Shown in pieces: positions 9,282 to 19,432 of a DNA stretch of 64,000 bases. The notes under the pieces were generated by a model that saw only the letters and a list, made by a program, of their open reading frames with translations, was not told where the DNA came from and searched no databases. Within the stretch, counting starts at the first letter, position 1; each line of letters starts with the position of its first letter. This stretch comes from Pseudobdellovibrionaceae bacterium (GTDB lineage Bacteria > Bdellovibrionota > Bdellovibrionia > Bdellovibrionales > Bdellovibrionaceae), in assembly GCA_016785955.1 (NCBI GenBank), contig JAEUWH010000113.1:124001-188000 (forward strand). Reading direction: 5' to 3'. Both the position numbers and the translations under genes were made by a program.

Positions 9282-11198
9282 TTAAAATTTTACGCCTAGC
9301 CCAACAGTTCCATAAAATGTATTCAGTTCTGCTTTTTGATTTAATACCTTGTCAATAAACGCGTATCGCTTCAAACCAAAACCAGCTTCTCCAAAGAAGC
9401 TCTTACTCCATAAAATCTGACCATGAAAGTTGACACTGAACGGAGAGTTCAACGTGATATTTGATTTCAACGAAGTAAAATAATAAATGACTTCCATATC
9501 CACCCATTTTGGGTATCTCATAAATGGCACCCAGTTGAAAATGTTATCAAATACTCGCGGCATTGAGCGCGCCCAAAACCAACCCGCTCCAGCCATTGTG
9601 GATTTAAAATCGCCAAATACTAGATCCTGATATCCAAACATCAAACCCATCGAAGCATCACGAGTCCATACCCCTGGAGTAAACCGATACTTAACATCAC
9701 TCGTCAACGATGTTAAATTCTCTTTTTGCGTTTCAGACACAAACAACGGACTAAAAGATTTAAAATATTTTATATTCAATCCCCAACGCTGAAATGAGAA
9801 CGCATTTCGTCCCAACAGAGCTTCAAACCAACGGTTGTAGGAAACCTCACCTAAAATCACCTGTCCAGAATTTGCCACAATCCCCGTGAAACGACCAGAA
9901 AGCTCGTTTGGTTGCGATCGATAAATTTCAAAAAAAGAAGGAAATTTCTTTCCACCTTGAGTGACCGTCAAATAACTCTTGTTGATTTCGCCTTTTTTAT
10001 CCGCTCGAAAATTCCAAACAAACTCGCGTGCTGTCGCTCCGGGGGCAATCGAATTTTGATCCGACTCAATCGTTGTTCCCAGAGGCTTCACTCCACGAAT
10101 AGCGACTTCACTACTGTATACCGAATTTGGAGTTGACTGATGAACCCACACTCGTGAACGGGCCTTGGGAACCTCGGCCACGGCGATCATCTGACGAAAA
10201 ACACCTCCCGCTGGTCCTGGAAAATAAATATACGGAGTGGACTTTGGAATCGCAGCCTCCCAAAACTCGCGATCATCCTTGATGGTTGCTTCAAAACCAA
10301 ACATTTTCGTCAATGCAGACGTTTCGTCTTTGGTTATCATGCGAACTGGAAAGTTAGGTTTGATTCCATAACCCGTCAGCTTCAAGGTTGTATCGTTGAT
10401 CTCAGCAATATCAACTAAATCTGGCTTGGGAACTTCTGTTTTAAACTCATAACTTCCCCCTAAAGAAAACTCTGCAAAAAATGTCGCGGGAACTAACGGA
10501 TCCGTTCTCACAAGACCTTCAAGCTTGGCGTCCTCATTTTGAATCAATACACGATTTCTCAAGTCGTTTTGTGCAAATAATTTCTTTCCCGCTTTGATTG
10601 CCATCAGTGGCGAGCAGTAGCGAGTGTCCCCTTTATTTCCTTTCGAAAAAACACAAAACTTAAAAGATTTTGCCAAAACTCCCCGAAGGCGATTCACCTC
10701 AACTCCGCCAATCAAACCAAAACTTGAATTCAAAACCGTCGGATTGATTTTAGGCGTGCCTATTCTTTTTTTCCACGTATCCGTTCGTCCCTGCCACTCT
10801 TTCAAATCTGCATCCGTTAAAGCCTTACGCCAAACAGATTGCCCTGCACCCGAGATAATTTCAATTTCAGGCGTCGGAAATAAAGACTTCGGCCAATGCA
10901 CAACAAATGCCCATTCGTTTTTCTGCCCCAACGATTTGAACGCGGGATCTAATTGGTACAACCCCTTTAACTCAATTAAAAATGTATTCTGATTAAAAAC
11001 AGCGTTACCGACTTTCAACTGATTTGGAGCCGCCGGAGTGATCGCATACTCGATCTCCATATTTGGAAAAATAATGCCCTCACCTGGTTCAAACGAAGTG
11101 GCTTTCGTAAACTCAGATTTTGTTCCTTCCTTTTGAGCGTATACCAAAGTCGCAGCCGAAATCACTAAGCCAAAAATAAAGGCAATTCTGGAAATCAT
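9282..11198 (-). CDS. Large secreted or outer-membrane protein of unknown function
   Basis: 638 residues from the ATG at 11198, chosen because GGAGAAAGG lies 6 bases upstream and a clean signal peptide follows (MISRIAFIFGLVISAATLVYA). The N-terminal two thirds looks like beta-rich extracytoplasmic domains. The last 200 residues show alternating aromatic strands and end in GTVGLGVKF, consistent with a C-terminal outer-membrane barrel. No known family or catalytic motif is recognised. It is divergent from the DMT permease gene, about 90 bases away. Confidence 0.7.
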   Translation of the reverse strand: MISRIAFIFGLVISAATLVYAQKEGTKSEFTKATSFEPGEGIIFPNMEIEYAITPAAPNQLKVGNAVFNQNTFLIELKGLYQLDPAFKSLGQKNEWAFVVHWPKSLFPTPEIEIISGAGQSVWRKALTDADLKEWQGRTDTWKKRIGTPKINPTVLNSSFGLIGGVEVNRLRGVLAKSFKFCVFSKGNKGDTRYCSPLMAIKAGKKLFAQNDLRNRVLIQNEDAKLEGLVRTDPLVPATFFAEFSLGGSYEFKTEVPKPDLVDIAEINDTTLKLTGYGIKPNFPVRMITKDETSALTKMFGFEATIKDDREFWEAAIPKSTPYIYFPGPAGGVFRQMIAVAEVPKARSRVWVHQSTPNSVYSSEVAIRGVKPLGTTIESDQNSIAPGATAREFVWNFRADKKGEINKSYLTVTQGGKKFPSFFEIYRSQPNELSGRFTGIVANSGQVILGEVSYNRWFEALLGRNAFSFQRWGLNIKYFKSFSPLFVSETQKENLTSLTSDVKYRFTPGVWTRDASMGLMFGYQDLVFGDFKSTMAGAGWFWARSMPRVFDNIFNWVPFMRYPKWVDMEVIYYFTSLKSNITLNSPFSVNFHGQILWSKSFFGEAGFGLKRYAFIDKVLNQKAELNTFYGTVGLGVKF

Positions 11199-11288
11199 GT
11201 TCATCCTTTCTCCATGGACATCTTTTTTTATTATGATATAGAAGTTCGACAATGAACAAACAAATTTTTACAAGTTCCCTCCGCTGGC

Positions 11289-12176
11289 ATGACTACTAAA
11301 AATCAGGCGGCTATCGAACTTCTTTTTGCCGGAGTGCTGTGGGGTTTTGGATTCCTAGCGGTGAAATGGGCATTGCTTGATTTTTCCGTCGCCGATATTC
11401 TTTTTTTTCGCTACTTTTTAGCTTTCTTTATAGCGGAACTGTATCTCGTACTTTTCAATCGCACTCAATTCATAAACACATTTAAAGAATGGCGTCTTGC
11501 CCTGGTGCCAGGCCTATTGATGGCCTCATTTATTGTTCCGCAAACAATCGGCTTAAAGTACACCACCGCGACCAAAAGTGGCTTCATCACAACACTGTAT
11601 GTTTTGATCGTTCCATTTCTGAACCAGTTTATATTTAAGTCTAAAATTGATCGGAAGTTTTATGGACTGGCCTCGCTGGCATTGATCGGAACTGTGCTCC
11701 TACTGGATATCTTCACCGAAAATCCAGATATGAATCAGGGGGATTGGTGGACGCTGGCCTGTACATTCATGGCGGCACTCCAAATTATTGTGATCGGTAA
11801 ATTGGCCCCCGCCTCGTCCTCGGCATTTCGTTTCAACAATTTTCAAAACTTTTGGACACTTATATGTGTTACACCCATGTTTTTATGGCAAGACAAGATC
11901 ACTTGGTATTCAACCTCGCTGCGCCCCTGGATCGGAATCTTGGCACTCGCGATTGGCTCTAGTATCATTGCTTTCACGATTCAAATCCGCGCACAAAAAG
12001 TATTAAGCCCCGAGACAGCCAGCCAGTTTTTTCTACTGGAATCACCGTTCGCATTTTTATTTGGATATTTATTTTTGAACGAAACCCTGACCATGCTTCA
12101 ATTGTCAGGGGCCATGTTGATTCTGTTTACGACTTACCTGACTCTGAAGCTGGAGCAAACTTCACACTCCAAATAA
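11289..12176 (+). CDS. EamA/DMT-superfamily permease
   Basis: 295 residues with about ten transmembrane helices in two five-helix halves, as in EamA (RhaT/YdcZ) transporters. Diagnostic spots are an N-terminal GVLWGFGFLAVKWAL and a second-half FLLESPFAFLFGYLFLNE, close to the family's ExP..a...G...l.E pattern. Members export amino acids, nucleotides or other small metabolites; the substrate cannot be inferred. There is no obvious ribosome-binding site before the only candidate ATG. The 3' end overlaps the convergent DUF475 gene by 50 bases. Confidence 0.85.
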   Translation: MTTKNQAAIELLFAGVLWGFGFLAVKWALLDFSVADILFFRYFLAFFIAELYLVLFNRTQFINTFKEWRLALVPGLLMASFIVPQTIGLKYTTATKSGFITTLYVLIVPFLNQFIFKSKIDRKFYGLASLALIGTVLLLDIFTENPDMNQGDWWTLACTFMAALQIIVIGKLAPASSSAFRFNNFQNFWTLICVTPMFLWQDKITWYSTSLRPWIGILALAIGSSIIAFTIQIRAQKVLSPETASQFFLLESPFAFLFGYLFLNETLTMLQLSGAMLILFTTYLTLKLEQTSHSK

Positions 12177-13161
12177 ACGACACCGTAATAATGGCAGCGC
12201 CCAGCAGACCAGTGACCCATTCTGGAATATGAAAAAATGGATCCAATAACATCATCAATGCTAATGATAAAATGGCATAAAAGGCACCATGCTCGAGATA
12301 CGCGAATTTATTTAGAGTTTCTTTTTCAACAAACATTATGGTCAAACTACGAACAAAAAAAGCTCCAATACTGAGACCAATCATTATAATAAATAAATTT
12401 TGCGTAATAGCAAATGCCCCGATCACTCCGTCAAAGCTGAACGAGGCATCTAAAACCTCAAGATATAAAAACATACCCGCACTGGCGCGGTTAATATCAT
12501 TTTGCTGTTTTCCGGAAAGCTCTAACCAAGTCCCAATTCCATCCACGGCCACAAACGTGATCACGCCCCATAGCCCAGACTTAATAAAACGTACCTTTTC
12601 ATCCTCAGGTAAAAAACCCATGATCAAAAGTAACACCACCAAACTGACGGCGATTTCAATGGCATCCAAACGACCCAATTTTACCAGCGGTTCTTCAATA
12701 ACCTTAATCCAATGCTCATCTTTATTCTCGTCGTAAAAATACTTTAGCCCCACCAACAACAAAAAGCTGCCACCAAAGGCGGCAACTTCCAGATGCGCCG
12801 ATAGCATTCGATCTGCATATCCTTTGGGGTCAAAAATAGCCATGTTCAACGCCGACCATGGATCAATTTGCGCAACAACACTGACCAGCGCCAATGGAAA
12901 CACAAGCCGCATTCCAAAAACCGCAATCGCAATCCCCCAAGTCAGAAATCGATGCCGCCAGATTGGCGTCATTTGTTTTAAAATAATCGCATTGACGATC
13001 GCATTGTCGAATGAAAGCGAAACCTCCAACACCGCCAAAACCGAAGCAATAAAGACCGTCTGAACTAGACCCGTCATTCCCCCGGCCGAATAACCAAGCC
13101 ATGCTGATAATAGGATTCCAATAAATGTAAATATAAAAGAAACTCGAAAATATTGCATCAT
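12127..13161 (-). CDS. DUF475 (TerC-like) integral membrane protein
   Basis: 344 residues from ATG 13161, which fits the family's usual FRVSFIFT beginning better than the upstream TTG at 13221; GAGAAAACT precedes it. It has about nine transmembrane helices and the signature LEVSLSFDNAIVNAIIL, matched in the second half by DASFSFDGVIGAFAIT. These two acidic Ser-Phe-Asp motifs are typical of TerC/DUF475 proteins, which are linked to tellurite resistance and metal handling, possibly during metalation of exported proteins. The end overlaps the DMT permease gene on the other strand by 50 bases. Confidence 0.85.
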   Translation of the reverse strand: MMQYFRVSFIFTFIGILLSAWLGYSAGGMTGLVQTVFIASVLAVLEVSLSFDNAIVNAIILKQMTPIWRHRFLTWGIAIAVFGMRLVFPLALVSVVAQIDPWSALNMAIFDPKGYADRMLSAHLEVAAFGGSFLLLVGLKYFYDENKDEHWIKVIEEPLVKLGRLDAIEIAVSLVVLLLIMGFLPEDEKVRFIKSGLWGVITFVAVDGIGTWLELSGKQQNDINRASAGMFLYLEVLDASFSFDGVIGAFAITQNLFIIMIGLSIGAFFVRSLTIMFVEKETLNKFAYLEHGAFYAILSLALMMLLDPFFHIPEWVTGLLGAAIITVSFIWSVKFAPASESGKS

Positions 13162-13268
13162 AGTTTTCTCATACTGATACACTTTCCATTTATTTTCAAG
13201 ATCCCTTATTTTTAATTTCAACTTCCCGATAAACTATAAAGAGACGCTGTTTCGAAGGGACTTCGCTG

Positions 13269-14645
13269 ATGCAATCATTGAAAGTTACACTTATTTTAGG
13301 GCTATTTTTTCTTTTCTCTTTGGTTTCACTAGCGCTCTTTTTTAACTTAGACGGAGAAGCCAACTTTTCCAGTTTAGCCACCCGTTCGACAGATGCGACA
13401 AAAAAAAACAGTGCCACCGGGAGTCGTGAATTTGAAAAATCGGAGGTTATTTCTAAAACCGATAAAGTTGAAAATGAACCCAGCGCTCTTTTTAACGACC
13501 CCGCGATCAAACAAGCATGGGGATTAAAAAAATCCGATGCAGCCCGTGCATGGAAAGTCACCAAAGGCAGCAAGGACATCATTGTTGCCGTGATCGATAC
13601 GGGTATCGACATCCATCACGAAGATTTAAAAGATAATTTATGGAAAAACCCAGGCGAAATTGGACTGGATAAAAATGGCAAAGACAAATCCACGAACAAC
13701 ATTGACGATGACAAAAACGGTTACGTAGACGACGTCTATGGTTGGAATTTTGTCAGCAACACAGCCGATCTTACCGACAATCATGGGCATGGGACACATA
13801 TCGCAGGCATCATTGGCGCTATGGCTGGCAATCAAAAAGGCATCAGCGGTATCGCTCCCGACGTCAGCCTGATGATCATTAAATACTACGACCCCAAAGT
13901 TACCAGCACTGATAACTTAAAAAATACGATCAACAGTATTAACTATGCCATTAAAATGGGTGCGCAAATTATTAACTACTCGGGCGGTGGAACAGATTAC
14001 TCTCAAGACGAATTTGATGCCGTTAAAAAAGCCGAGAAAAATGGAATTCTATTTGTGGCAGCCGCAGGCAATGAACGATCGAACTCAGATCAATTTCACT
14101 ATTATCCGGCCGATTATAAGCTTTCAAATATTATCAGCGTGACCGCACTTGACCCCAGCAAGGAAGTTCTAGCTTCCAGTAATTTCGGCATCGAAACGGT
14201 AGACCTTGCAGCTCCCGGTCAAAATATTATTTCAACATTACCGGGAAACTCATACGGATTTATGACCGGAACATCACAAGCAACAGCGTTTGTCAGCGGC
14301 GCCGCTGTTTTAGTCAAAGCCAACAAAACAGAATTCAAATTTGACGATATAAAACGTTACATTTTGTCAACCGGGGACCCATCGACCACATTAGCACAAA
14401 AAACGCGCACATCCCGCTCTTTAAATCTATTTAAATCACTGACAATACTCGATCAGGGAATGTCCGCTAATGGTATTGTCGTCAGCACACCAGTTAACGA
14501 AGTTTTCACTACTAAATCTGATGCAAAATTAAACCCCGACTCTTCGACCGGTAGCCTCTTTGGCAAAAGCTTATTGGAAGCCGTACAAAAATCAAACCCG
14601 AAACCAAGATTGGGCGGCAAAAAAGACTCCCAAGATATTCCATAG
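13269..14645 (+). CDS. Secreted subtilisin-like (S8) serine protease
   Basis: 458 residues. An N-terminal hydrophobic segment (VTLILGLFFLFSLVSLALFF) acts as signal peptide or membrane anchor, followed by a Ser/Thr-rich linker. The S8 triad is clear: Asp in VIDTGID (D110), His in GHGTHIAG (H174) and Ser in GTSQATAF (S336), with Asn in AAAGNE for the oxyanion hole. A Ca-binding-like DDDKNGYVDD segment follows the Asp motif. There is no clear I9 propeptide. The C-terminal 80 residues are a low-complexity tail. AAGGGA lies about 9 bases before the ATG. It probably acts in the periplasm or outside the cell. Confidence 0.93.
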   Translation: MQSLKVTLILGLFFLFSLVSLALFFNLDGEANFSSLATRSTDATKKNSATGSREFEKSEVISKTDKVENEPSALFNDPAIKQAWGLKKSDAARAWKVTKGSKDIIVAVIDTGIDIHHEDLKDNLWKNPGEIGLDKNGKDKSTNNIDDDKNGYVDDVYGWNFVSNTADLTDNHGHGTHIAGIIGAMAGNQKGISGIAPDVSLMIIKYYDPKVTSTDNLKNTINSINYAIKMGAQIINYSGGGTDYSQDEFDAVKKAEKNGILFVAAAGNERSNSDQFHYYPADYKLSNIISVTALDPSKEVLASSNFGIETVDLAAPGQNIISTLPGNSYGFMTGTSQATAFVSGAAVLVKANKTEFKFDDIKRYILSTGDPSTTLAQKTRTSRSLNLFKSLTILDQGMSANGIVVSTPVNEVFTTKSDAKLNPDSSTGSLFGKSLLEAVQKSNPKPRLGGKKDSQDIP

Positions 14646-14648
14646 AAT

Positions 14649-15485
14649 TTACTTTTTCTTATGATGAGGGTTATTTCTAAAAATATAGAAGCCCAATGAA
14701 CTTAACAATAAGGCTATACCCAAACCAATTTGGTTGCGCTTACCAGGCATCGCCATACCCATCAATATCAGCAAAACACCAGAAAAACTGCCCACTAAAT
14801 AGAACCAATTATGCTTGGCTAAGTACGCAAACACGGCATACACTTTCTGAATAATCTTAGGTAATGGCTTAGCCGCTGTCGATACCACACTCGGCTTGGA
14901 TTTAACCAACGTTGTCTCGACTAATTTCTCTTGGTAATTAGGAATGTATTTATAAGGATATATTTTTTCCAGCCACGGCATAACCATAGACTCATCACCC
15001 GCACGCTTGCCTAACTCTTTATACTTAAATTCCGCGTAGTCCAACTTTTGTTTGCTGCCACAGTTACGAATAAATAATTCGTGAATGTAACCATTTTCAA
15101 ATTCTTGCAAAACATCATTCCACTGCTTAATCAAATCCACGCTGACCTTTGGTGGATACGTTTCGTTCTTGATCAGCAGATAGTTCTCGATGACGACTCC
15201 ACACGCCGTACACACTTCATTTTTTTCACTTTGCATGAAGTCGCACTTTGGACATTTTTTTTTAAATTCAAATTGGGTGGGAGCAATTTGAAAAGTCACG
15301 ACAGATTCACGATTAGGGGCCGGGTATTCAAATGCAAAATGACATTGGCACCCCGTGCAGGTGAACTCGGGATAAACTGTCTTTATTTGGTCTTCTTGAA
15401 CCATATAAAGCTTCAGACACTGTGGACAGCGAATATTCAAATAATCGATCGTTGTATCTAATTTTTCAGTTGTTATTTTATCCAT
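14649..15485 (-). CDS. Zinc-ribbon membrane protein of unknown function
   Basis: 278 residues from ATG 15485. An N-terminal MJ0042-type zinc ribbon (CPQCLKLY ... CTGC) and a second ribbon (CPKC ... CTAC) are followed by a helical middle. Two C-terminal transmembrane helices follow (near WFYLVGSFSGVLLILMGMAM and IGLGIALLLSSLGFYIF). Such ribbon-plus-TM proteins are common in delta-type bacteria, where their role is mostly unknown. A longer frame to 15575 would run into lnt on the other strand and is less likely. It ends 3 bases from the convergent subtilase gene. Confidence 0.72.
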   Translation of the reverse strand: MDKITTEKLDTTIDYLNIRCPQCLKLYMVQEDQIKTVYPEFTCTGCQCHFAFEYPAPNRESVVTFQIAPTQFEFKKKCPKCDFMQSEKNEVCTACGVVIENYLLIKNETYPPKVSVDLIKQWNDVLQEFENGYIHELFIRNCGSKQKLDYAEFKYKELGKRAGDESMVMPWLEKIYPYKYIPNYQEKLVETTLVKSKPSVVSTAAKPLPKIIQKVYAVFAYLAKHNWFYLVGSFSGVLLILMGMAMPGKRNQIGLGIALLLSSLGFYIFRNNPHHKKK

Positions 15486-15507
15486 ATGTTCATTCAATAT
15501 AACAATC

Positions 15508-17148
15508 ATGAACAAGATTTTAGGGTTTTTCAAGAAATATCGTCTGGGTATATTAAGTGGTCTGATTGTTGGCACTTGCTATATCCCATTTCATCCTTGG
15601 GGAATCTTCTTTAGTTATATTCCACTATGGTATTGGGTTTTTTTTAAAGCACAAAACGGACGAGACGCTTTTATTGCGGGCTGGACCACTCAGTTCGTGC
15701 TTACTCTGATCGGCTTTCATTGGATTGCCTATACTGCAAAAGCATTCGGTGGATTCCCTTGGCCCCTGGCGCTTATCGTACTTTTTCTTTTTTGTTTACT
15801 TGCCCATCTTTACATCCCTATTTCCATGTATCTTATTTTTCAAATCCGAAAAAAATTTGATTGGGGTATAGGCCATGGCATATTTTCTTGTGTCGCCCTT
15901 GTTTTTCTTTTGGAATGGTTCTGGCCCGGAATTTTTCCTTGGCATTTGGGCTATACGGTTTTCTGGTCAAAACTGCCCATTTATCAATTTGCCGATGTTA
16001 TTGGATTCGCGGGACTATCATTTCTCATCTTTGCAGGCCAGGGGCTTATTTTTTATTTTCTATTCCGTTCTGGAGAAGGATCTTTTACACCAAAACGGGG
16101 TCTTTTTCATCTCGGAATTGCGCTGGCTATTTTTGCTTTGCTCAATATCGCTGGATATTTCCACGGTTTAAAATGGCGTTCTACAAATGCAGAACTAAAA
16201 ATTCTTCAGGTTCAAGCCAACATTGGAAACCTAGAGCGCATGTACGCGGAAGTCGGTAAAGGATTCCGTGATGAAATTGTTAAACAATACATCGACCTTA
16301 GCCACTCTGGGCTCAGCGACAACGCCGATGTGGATATGGTTATCTGGCCCGAGGTCGCCATCCCTGAATATTTAGATGCAAACTACCTTAACAAACCAAA
16401 TCAGGCTCACATTGTCGACTTTCTGAATCGTAGCCAGAAAACTTTACTCGCGGGAGCTTTTTCGAAAGACGAGTCCATTGCCGATGCAGATCGATCGGTC
16501 TTCAACGCCTTATTCCTTCTTGATCCCAATAAACGTGAAATGCCCCGCACCTATCGCAAAACTCACTTGCTGGCATTCGGAGAATACCTTCCCGGCAGTC
16601 AAATGTTTCCCTTCCTGACGAAGCTCTTACCCTTTGTTTCAAATTTTGGCCGAGGACCAGGGCCCTCGATTTTGATTTTCCCCAAAGATCAAGCCAAAGG
16701 GGACTTCGTTCATTTAGGCGCCCAGATTTGCTATGAAGGACTATTCCCCGAGTTTACCGTCGGCCTCGCTCAAAAAGGTGCTGAAATTTTAGTGAACGTC
16801 ACCAATGATTCTTGGTTTGGAAGTACTTTTGAACCACATCAGCATCTTTACATGACTCTTGCTCGGGCCATAGAAGTGCGTCGACCACTGATCCGTTCGA
16901 CTAATACTGGGATAACGACATTTGTCACTGCTTATGGTGACGTCGCCGAAAAATCTCCGATCAACACAGTTTGGGTTAAACGACAAATTGTGCCGTATCG
17001 AGATAATCCAGAACCTACACTCTTTGTGCAATTTGGCCATCACTTGTGGATCGTCATCATGATTGCATTTTTCGCCCATTTGTTGATAAATGGAGTGTAT
17101 GACAAGTTTAGAAAATCTAGATTGGGATTTACTGCTCAAAAAAATTGA
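15508..17148 (+). CDS. lnt: Apolipoprotein N-acyltransferase
   Basis: 546 residues. About six N-terminal transmembrane helices are followed by a periplasmic nitrilase-type domain and a last helix (HLWIVIMIAFFAHLLI). The catalytic triad is visible: Glu in IWPEVAIPE (E282), Lys in YRKTHLLAFGEYLP (K351) and Cys in AQICYEGLFPE (C408). Lnt adds the third acyl chain to the N-terminal Cys of lipoproteins in the inner membrane, which fits the many lipoproteins here. The start is head to head with the zinc-ribbon gene. The 3' end overlaps mutS2 by 50 bases. Confidence 0.95.
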   Translation: MNKILGFFKKYRLGILSGLIVGTCYIPFHPWGIFFSYIPLWYWVFFKAQNGRDAFIAGWTTQFVLTLIGFHWIAYTAKAFGGFPWPLALIVLFLFCLLAHLYIPISMYLIFQIRKKFDWGIGHGIFSCVALVFLLEWFWPGIFPWHLGYTVFWSKLPIYQFADVIGFAGLSFLIFAGQGLIFYFLFRSGEGSFTPKRGLFHLGIALAIFALLNIAGYFHGLKWRSTNAELKILQVQANIGNLERMYAEVGKGFRDEIVKQYIDLSHSGLSDNADVDMVIWPEVAIPEYLDANYLNKPNQAHIVDFLNRSQKTLLAGAFSKDESIADADRSVFNALFLLDPNKREMPRTYRKTHLLAFGEYLPGSQMFPFLTKLLPFVSNFGRGPGPSILIFPKDQAKGDFVHLGAQICYEGLFPEFTVGLAQKGAEILVNVTNDSWFGSTFEPHQHLYMTLARAIEVRRPLIRSTNTGITTFVTAYGDVAEKSPINTVWVKRQIVPYRDNPEPTLFVQFGHHLWIVIMIAFFAHLLINGVYDKFRKSRLGFTAQKN

Positions 17149-19432
17149 GGGTTTTTGCACCAGCGCGTTTGTAAAAAGCCAAATCGAAAAAAAATTAGCT
17201 CCTAAAAAGGAGCAATCGGAAGCCATTCGGTCCTTTGACGAAATCGCCGAAGCCTCTCAAGTAATCAGTAGTGGTGTTCGCCCGTTTATGGAATCTTTAG
17301 ACCACTACGCAAACTGGATCATCCGCTTAAGAAAAAAGGCCGTTTTGAAAACGATCGAGCTGCGTGACATCCGCACCTTTTGTATGGAAATCCTAGCTCT
17401 GCGAGAAGCTTTAAAAGATTTCAATAGCCCTTGGTGCCGACACGTTCATGATCAACTCATGAAGGCCGAAGAACCGTTATCGGCTATTGATCAACTGATG
17501 AGCCCCTCGGGCGAAATTCGTACCGATGCTAGCGAAAAACTGTATCGTTTATATAATGAAAAAAATCGTCTTCGTAATGAACTCGAAAACCAGCTCGATC
17601 GTTTAGTCAAAGATTTCCAAATGGAATCGTACCTACAAGAAAAATATGTAACTCTTCGCGAGGGACGATTGGTCATTCCGGTAAAATCAGGCATGCAACA
17701 CTATGTCCCAGGGGTGATTCACGCCTCCTCACAGACAAAACAAACCGTGTATATCGAACCCGAAAAGGTGATTCCCTTAAATAACCGCCTACGCCAAATA
17801 GATGTTGAAATCGAAGAAGAAATTGATCGTTTACTAGAGGAAATATCGAAATATCTTTTCCATAAAATAAATGATTTTGAAACTTCATTTCAAATTCTAG
17901 AACATGCGGATCTACGGTTGGCTCAAGCTCAACTAACGATTGCCCTAGAAGCAAAAGTTCCCGAGTTCTCGACCGAAGAAATCGATCTCATCGAGCTGAA
18001 GCACCCCTCTTTGATTCTTAGTCAAAAATCAGTCATTTCCAACTCGGTTCAGCTGAATTCGGACAAATCTATTTTACTTTTATCGGGACCTAATGCCGGT
18101 GGAAAAACGGTATTGCTAAAATCGATTGGTTTAGCTGCCCAAATGGCCCGCAGTGGAATGCCGATCTGCGCTCAGGCTCAGTCCAAACTGCCATTTTTTA
18201 AAGAAATTATTATCAGTATCGGCGACTCACAAAGTGTCGATCAAGAACTGTCGACATTTGCGGCTCACCTAAAGGTCTTACAAGAGTCATCAAAAAAACA
18301 ATCTCATGATTCTCTCATTCTGATCGATGAAATATGTGGGTCCACAGATCCTGAAGAAGGCTCGTCATTAGCTCGCAGCTTTATCGAATGCTATAGTCGA
18401 AACAATGTTTTTGCTGTAATCACATCCCACTTGAGCCAATTAAAAATGGGCTGGAACGAATCAGACCGCGTGATGAATGGCAGTCTTGAATACGATCAGG
18501 CCTCTGGCAAACCCACCTATCAGTTTCTACCAGGCATTCCCGGGCAATCATTTGCAATTCAAATGGCCAAGCGCCAAGGTGTCTCGAATGAGATCATTAC
18601 TCGCGCTGTCGAACTGTTATCACCCGAAACACGCGCGCGTATGCAAACACGAGAAAACATAGAGGAACTCAAGAAGGAAGTGCAACTTCTTCAGCAGAAA
18701 TTAAAGAAAGAAATTCATGATTTCAATACTCAAAAAAACAAGTATGAAAAGCTAGTTAAAGAATTCAACGATGAAAAATCGAAGATTCTTGAGCGCGAAG
18801 TTAAAAGTGCCAAAAAGAAAGTTGAAGACGCTATTCAATCTGCAAATGCCCAAGCCACGATGGATAAACATCGCCAGCTACAAGAGATCAAATTTAATTT
18901 ACCCGAAATCGTAAAAGCACAAACCGTCGAAATTAAAAAAATTGAAACGGCGGACGAGTTTATCGCCAAGTTTCCTGCCGGCTCAAAAGTATTCATAACG
19001 TCATTAGGGCAGGATGGCATCATCCAAAGTCATCCCAATGCCAAAGGTGAAATCACTGTATTTTCTAACTCTCTACGATTGCAAGTGCATTGGACCGAAT
19101 TAAAACCACCTGATAAACAATCTAATCCGACCGCAAACCTTGTCCGAAAATCCAGTCACTTTTCAGCCGCGTTGGTAGATGAAGATCGCACCGTTGACCT
19201 TCGAGGTAAAACGGTGGAAGAGGCGATCAATGAGCTTGAGGACATCATCGACCGCGCCGTTCAAAATCAAGAAGATCGTATCAAAGTCATTCACGGCCAT
19301 GGCACAGAAGTATTAAAAAAATCGATTCGCTCGTATCTTTCTCGCAGCGTTTTGATCAAACAATGGAAGGCCGGTACTCCTGAAAATGGCGGAGACGGCG
19401 TCACCTGGGTGGTCTTAGCCAAGGGGGATTAA
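17099..19432 (+). CDS. mutS2: Endonuclease MutS2
   Basis: 777 residues from ATG 17099, preferred over the ATG at 17090 because GGAG lies 4 bases upstream and the product begins MTSLENLDWD as in the family. The order is an N-terminal helical core and clamp, an ABC-type ATPase with Walker A GPNAGGKT (330-337) and Walker B LILIDEICGSTDPEEG, a long coiled coil (about 520-600), and a C-terminal Smr nuclease domain with DLRGKTVEEA and IHGHGTEVLK. MutS2 acts on branched DNA and, in some bacteria, on collided ribosomes. It overlaps the end of lnt. Confidence 0.95.
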   Translation: MTSLENLDWDLLLKKIEGFCTSAFVKSQIEKKLAPKKEQSEAIRSFDEIAEASQVISSGVRPFMESLDHYANWIIRLRKKAVLKTIELRDIRTFCMEILALREALKDFNSPWCRHVHDQLMKAEEPLSAIDQLMSPSGEIRTDASEKLYRLYNEKNRLRNELENQLDRLVKDFQMESYLQEKYVTLREGRLVIPVKSGMQHYVPGVIHASSQTKQTVYIEPEKVIPLNNRLRQIDVEIEEEIDRLLEEISKYLFHKINDFETSFQILEHADLRLAQAQLTIALEAKVPEFSTEEIDLIELKHPSLILSQKSVISNSVQLNSDKSILLLSGPNAGGKTVLLKSIGLAAQMARSGMPICAQAQSKLPFFKEIIISIGDSQSVDQELSTFAAHLKVLQESSKKQSHDSLILIDEICGSTDPEEGSSLARSFIECYSRNNVFAVITSHLSQLKMGWNESDRVMNGSLEYDQASGKPTYQFLPGIPGQSFAIQMAKRQGVSNEIITRAVELLSPETRARMQTRENIEELKKEVQLLQQKLKKEIHDFNTQKNKYEKLVKEFNDEKSKILEREVKSAKKKVEDAIQSANAQATMDKHRQLQEIKFNLPEIVKAQTVEIKKIETADEFIAKFPAGSKVFITSLGQDGIIQSHPNAKGEITVFSNSLRLQVHWTELKPPDKQSNPTANLVRKSSHFSAALVDEDRTVDLRGKTVEEAINELEDIIDRAVQNQEDRIKVIHGHGTEVLKKSIRSYLSRSVLIKQWKAGTPENGGDGVTWVVLAKGD

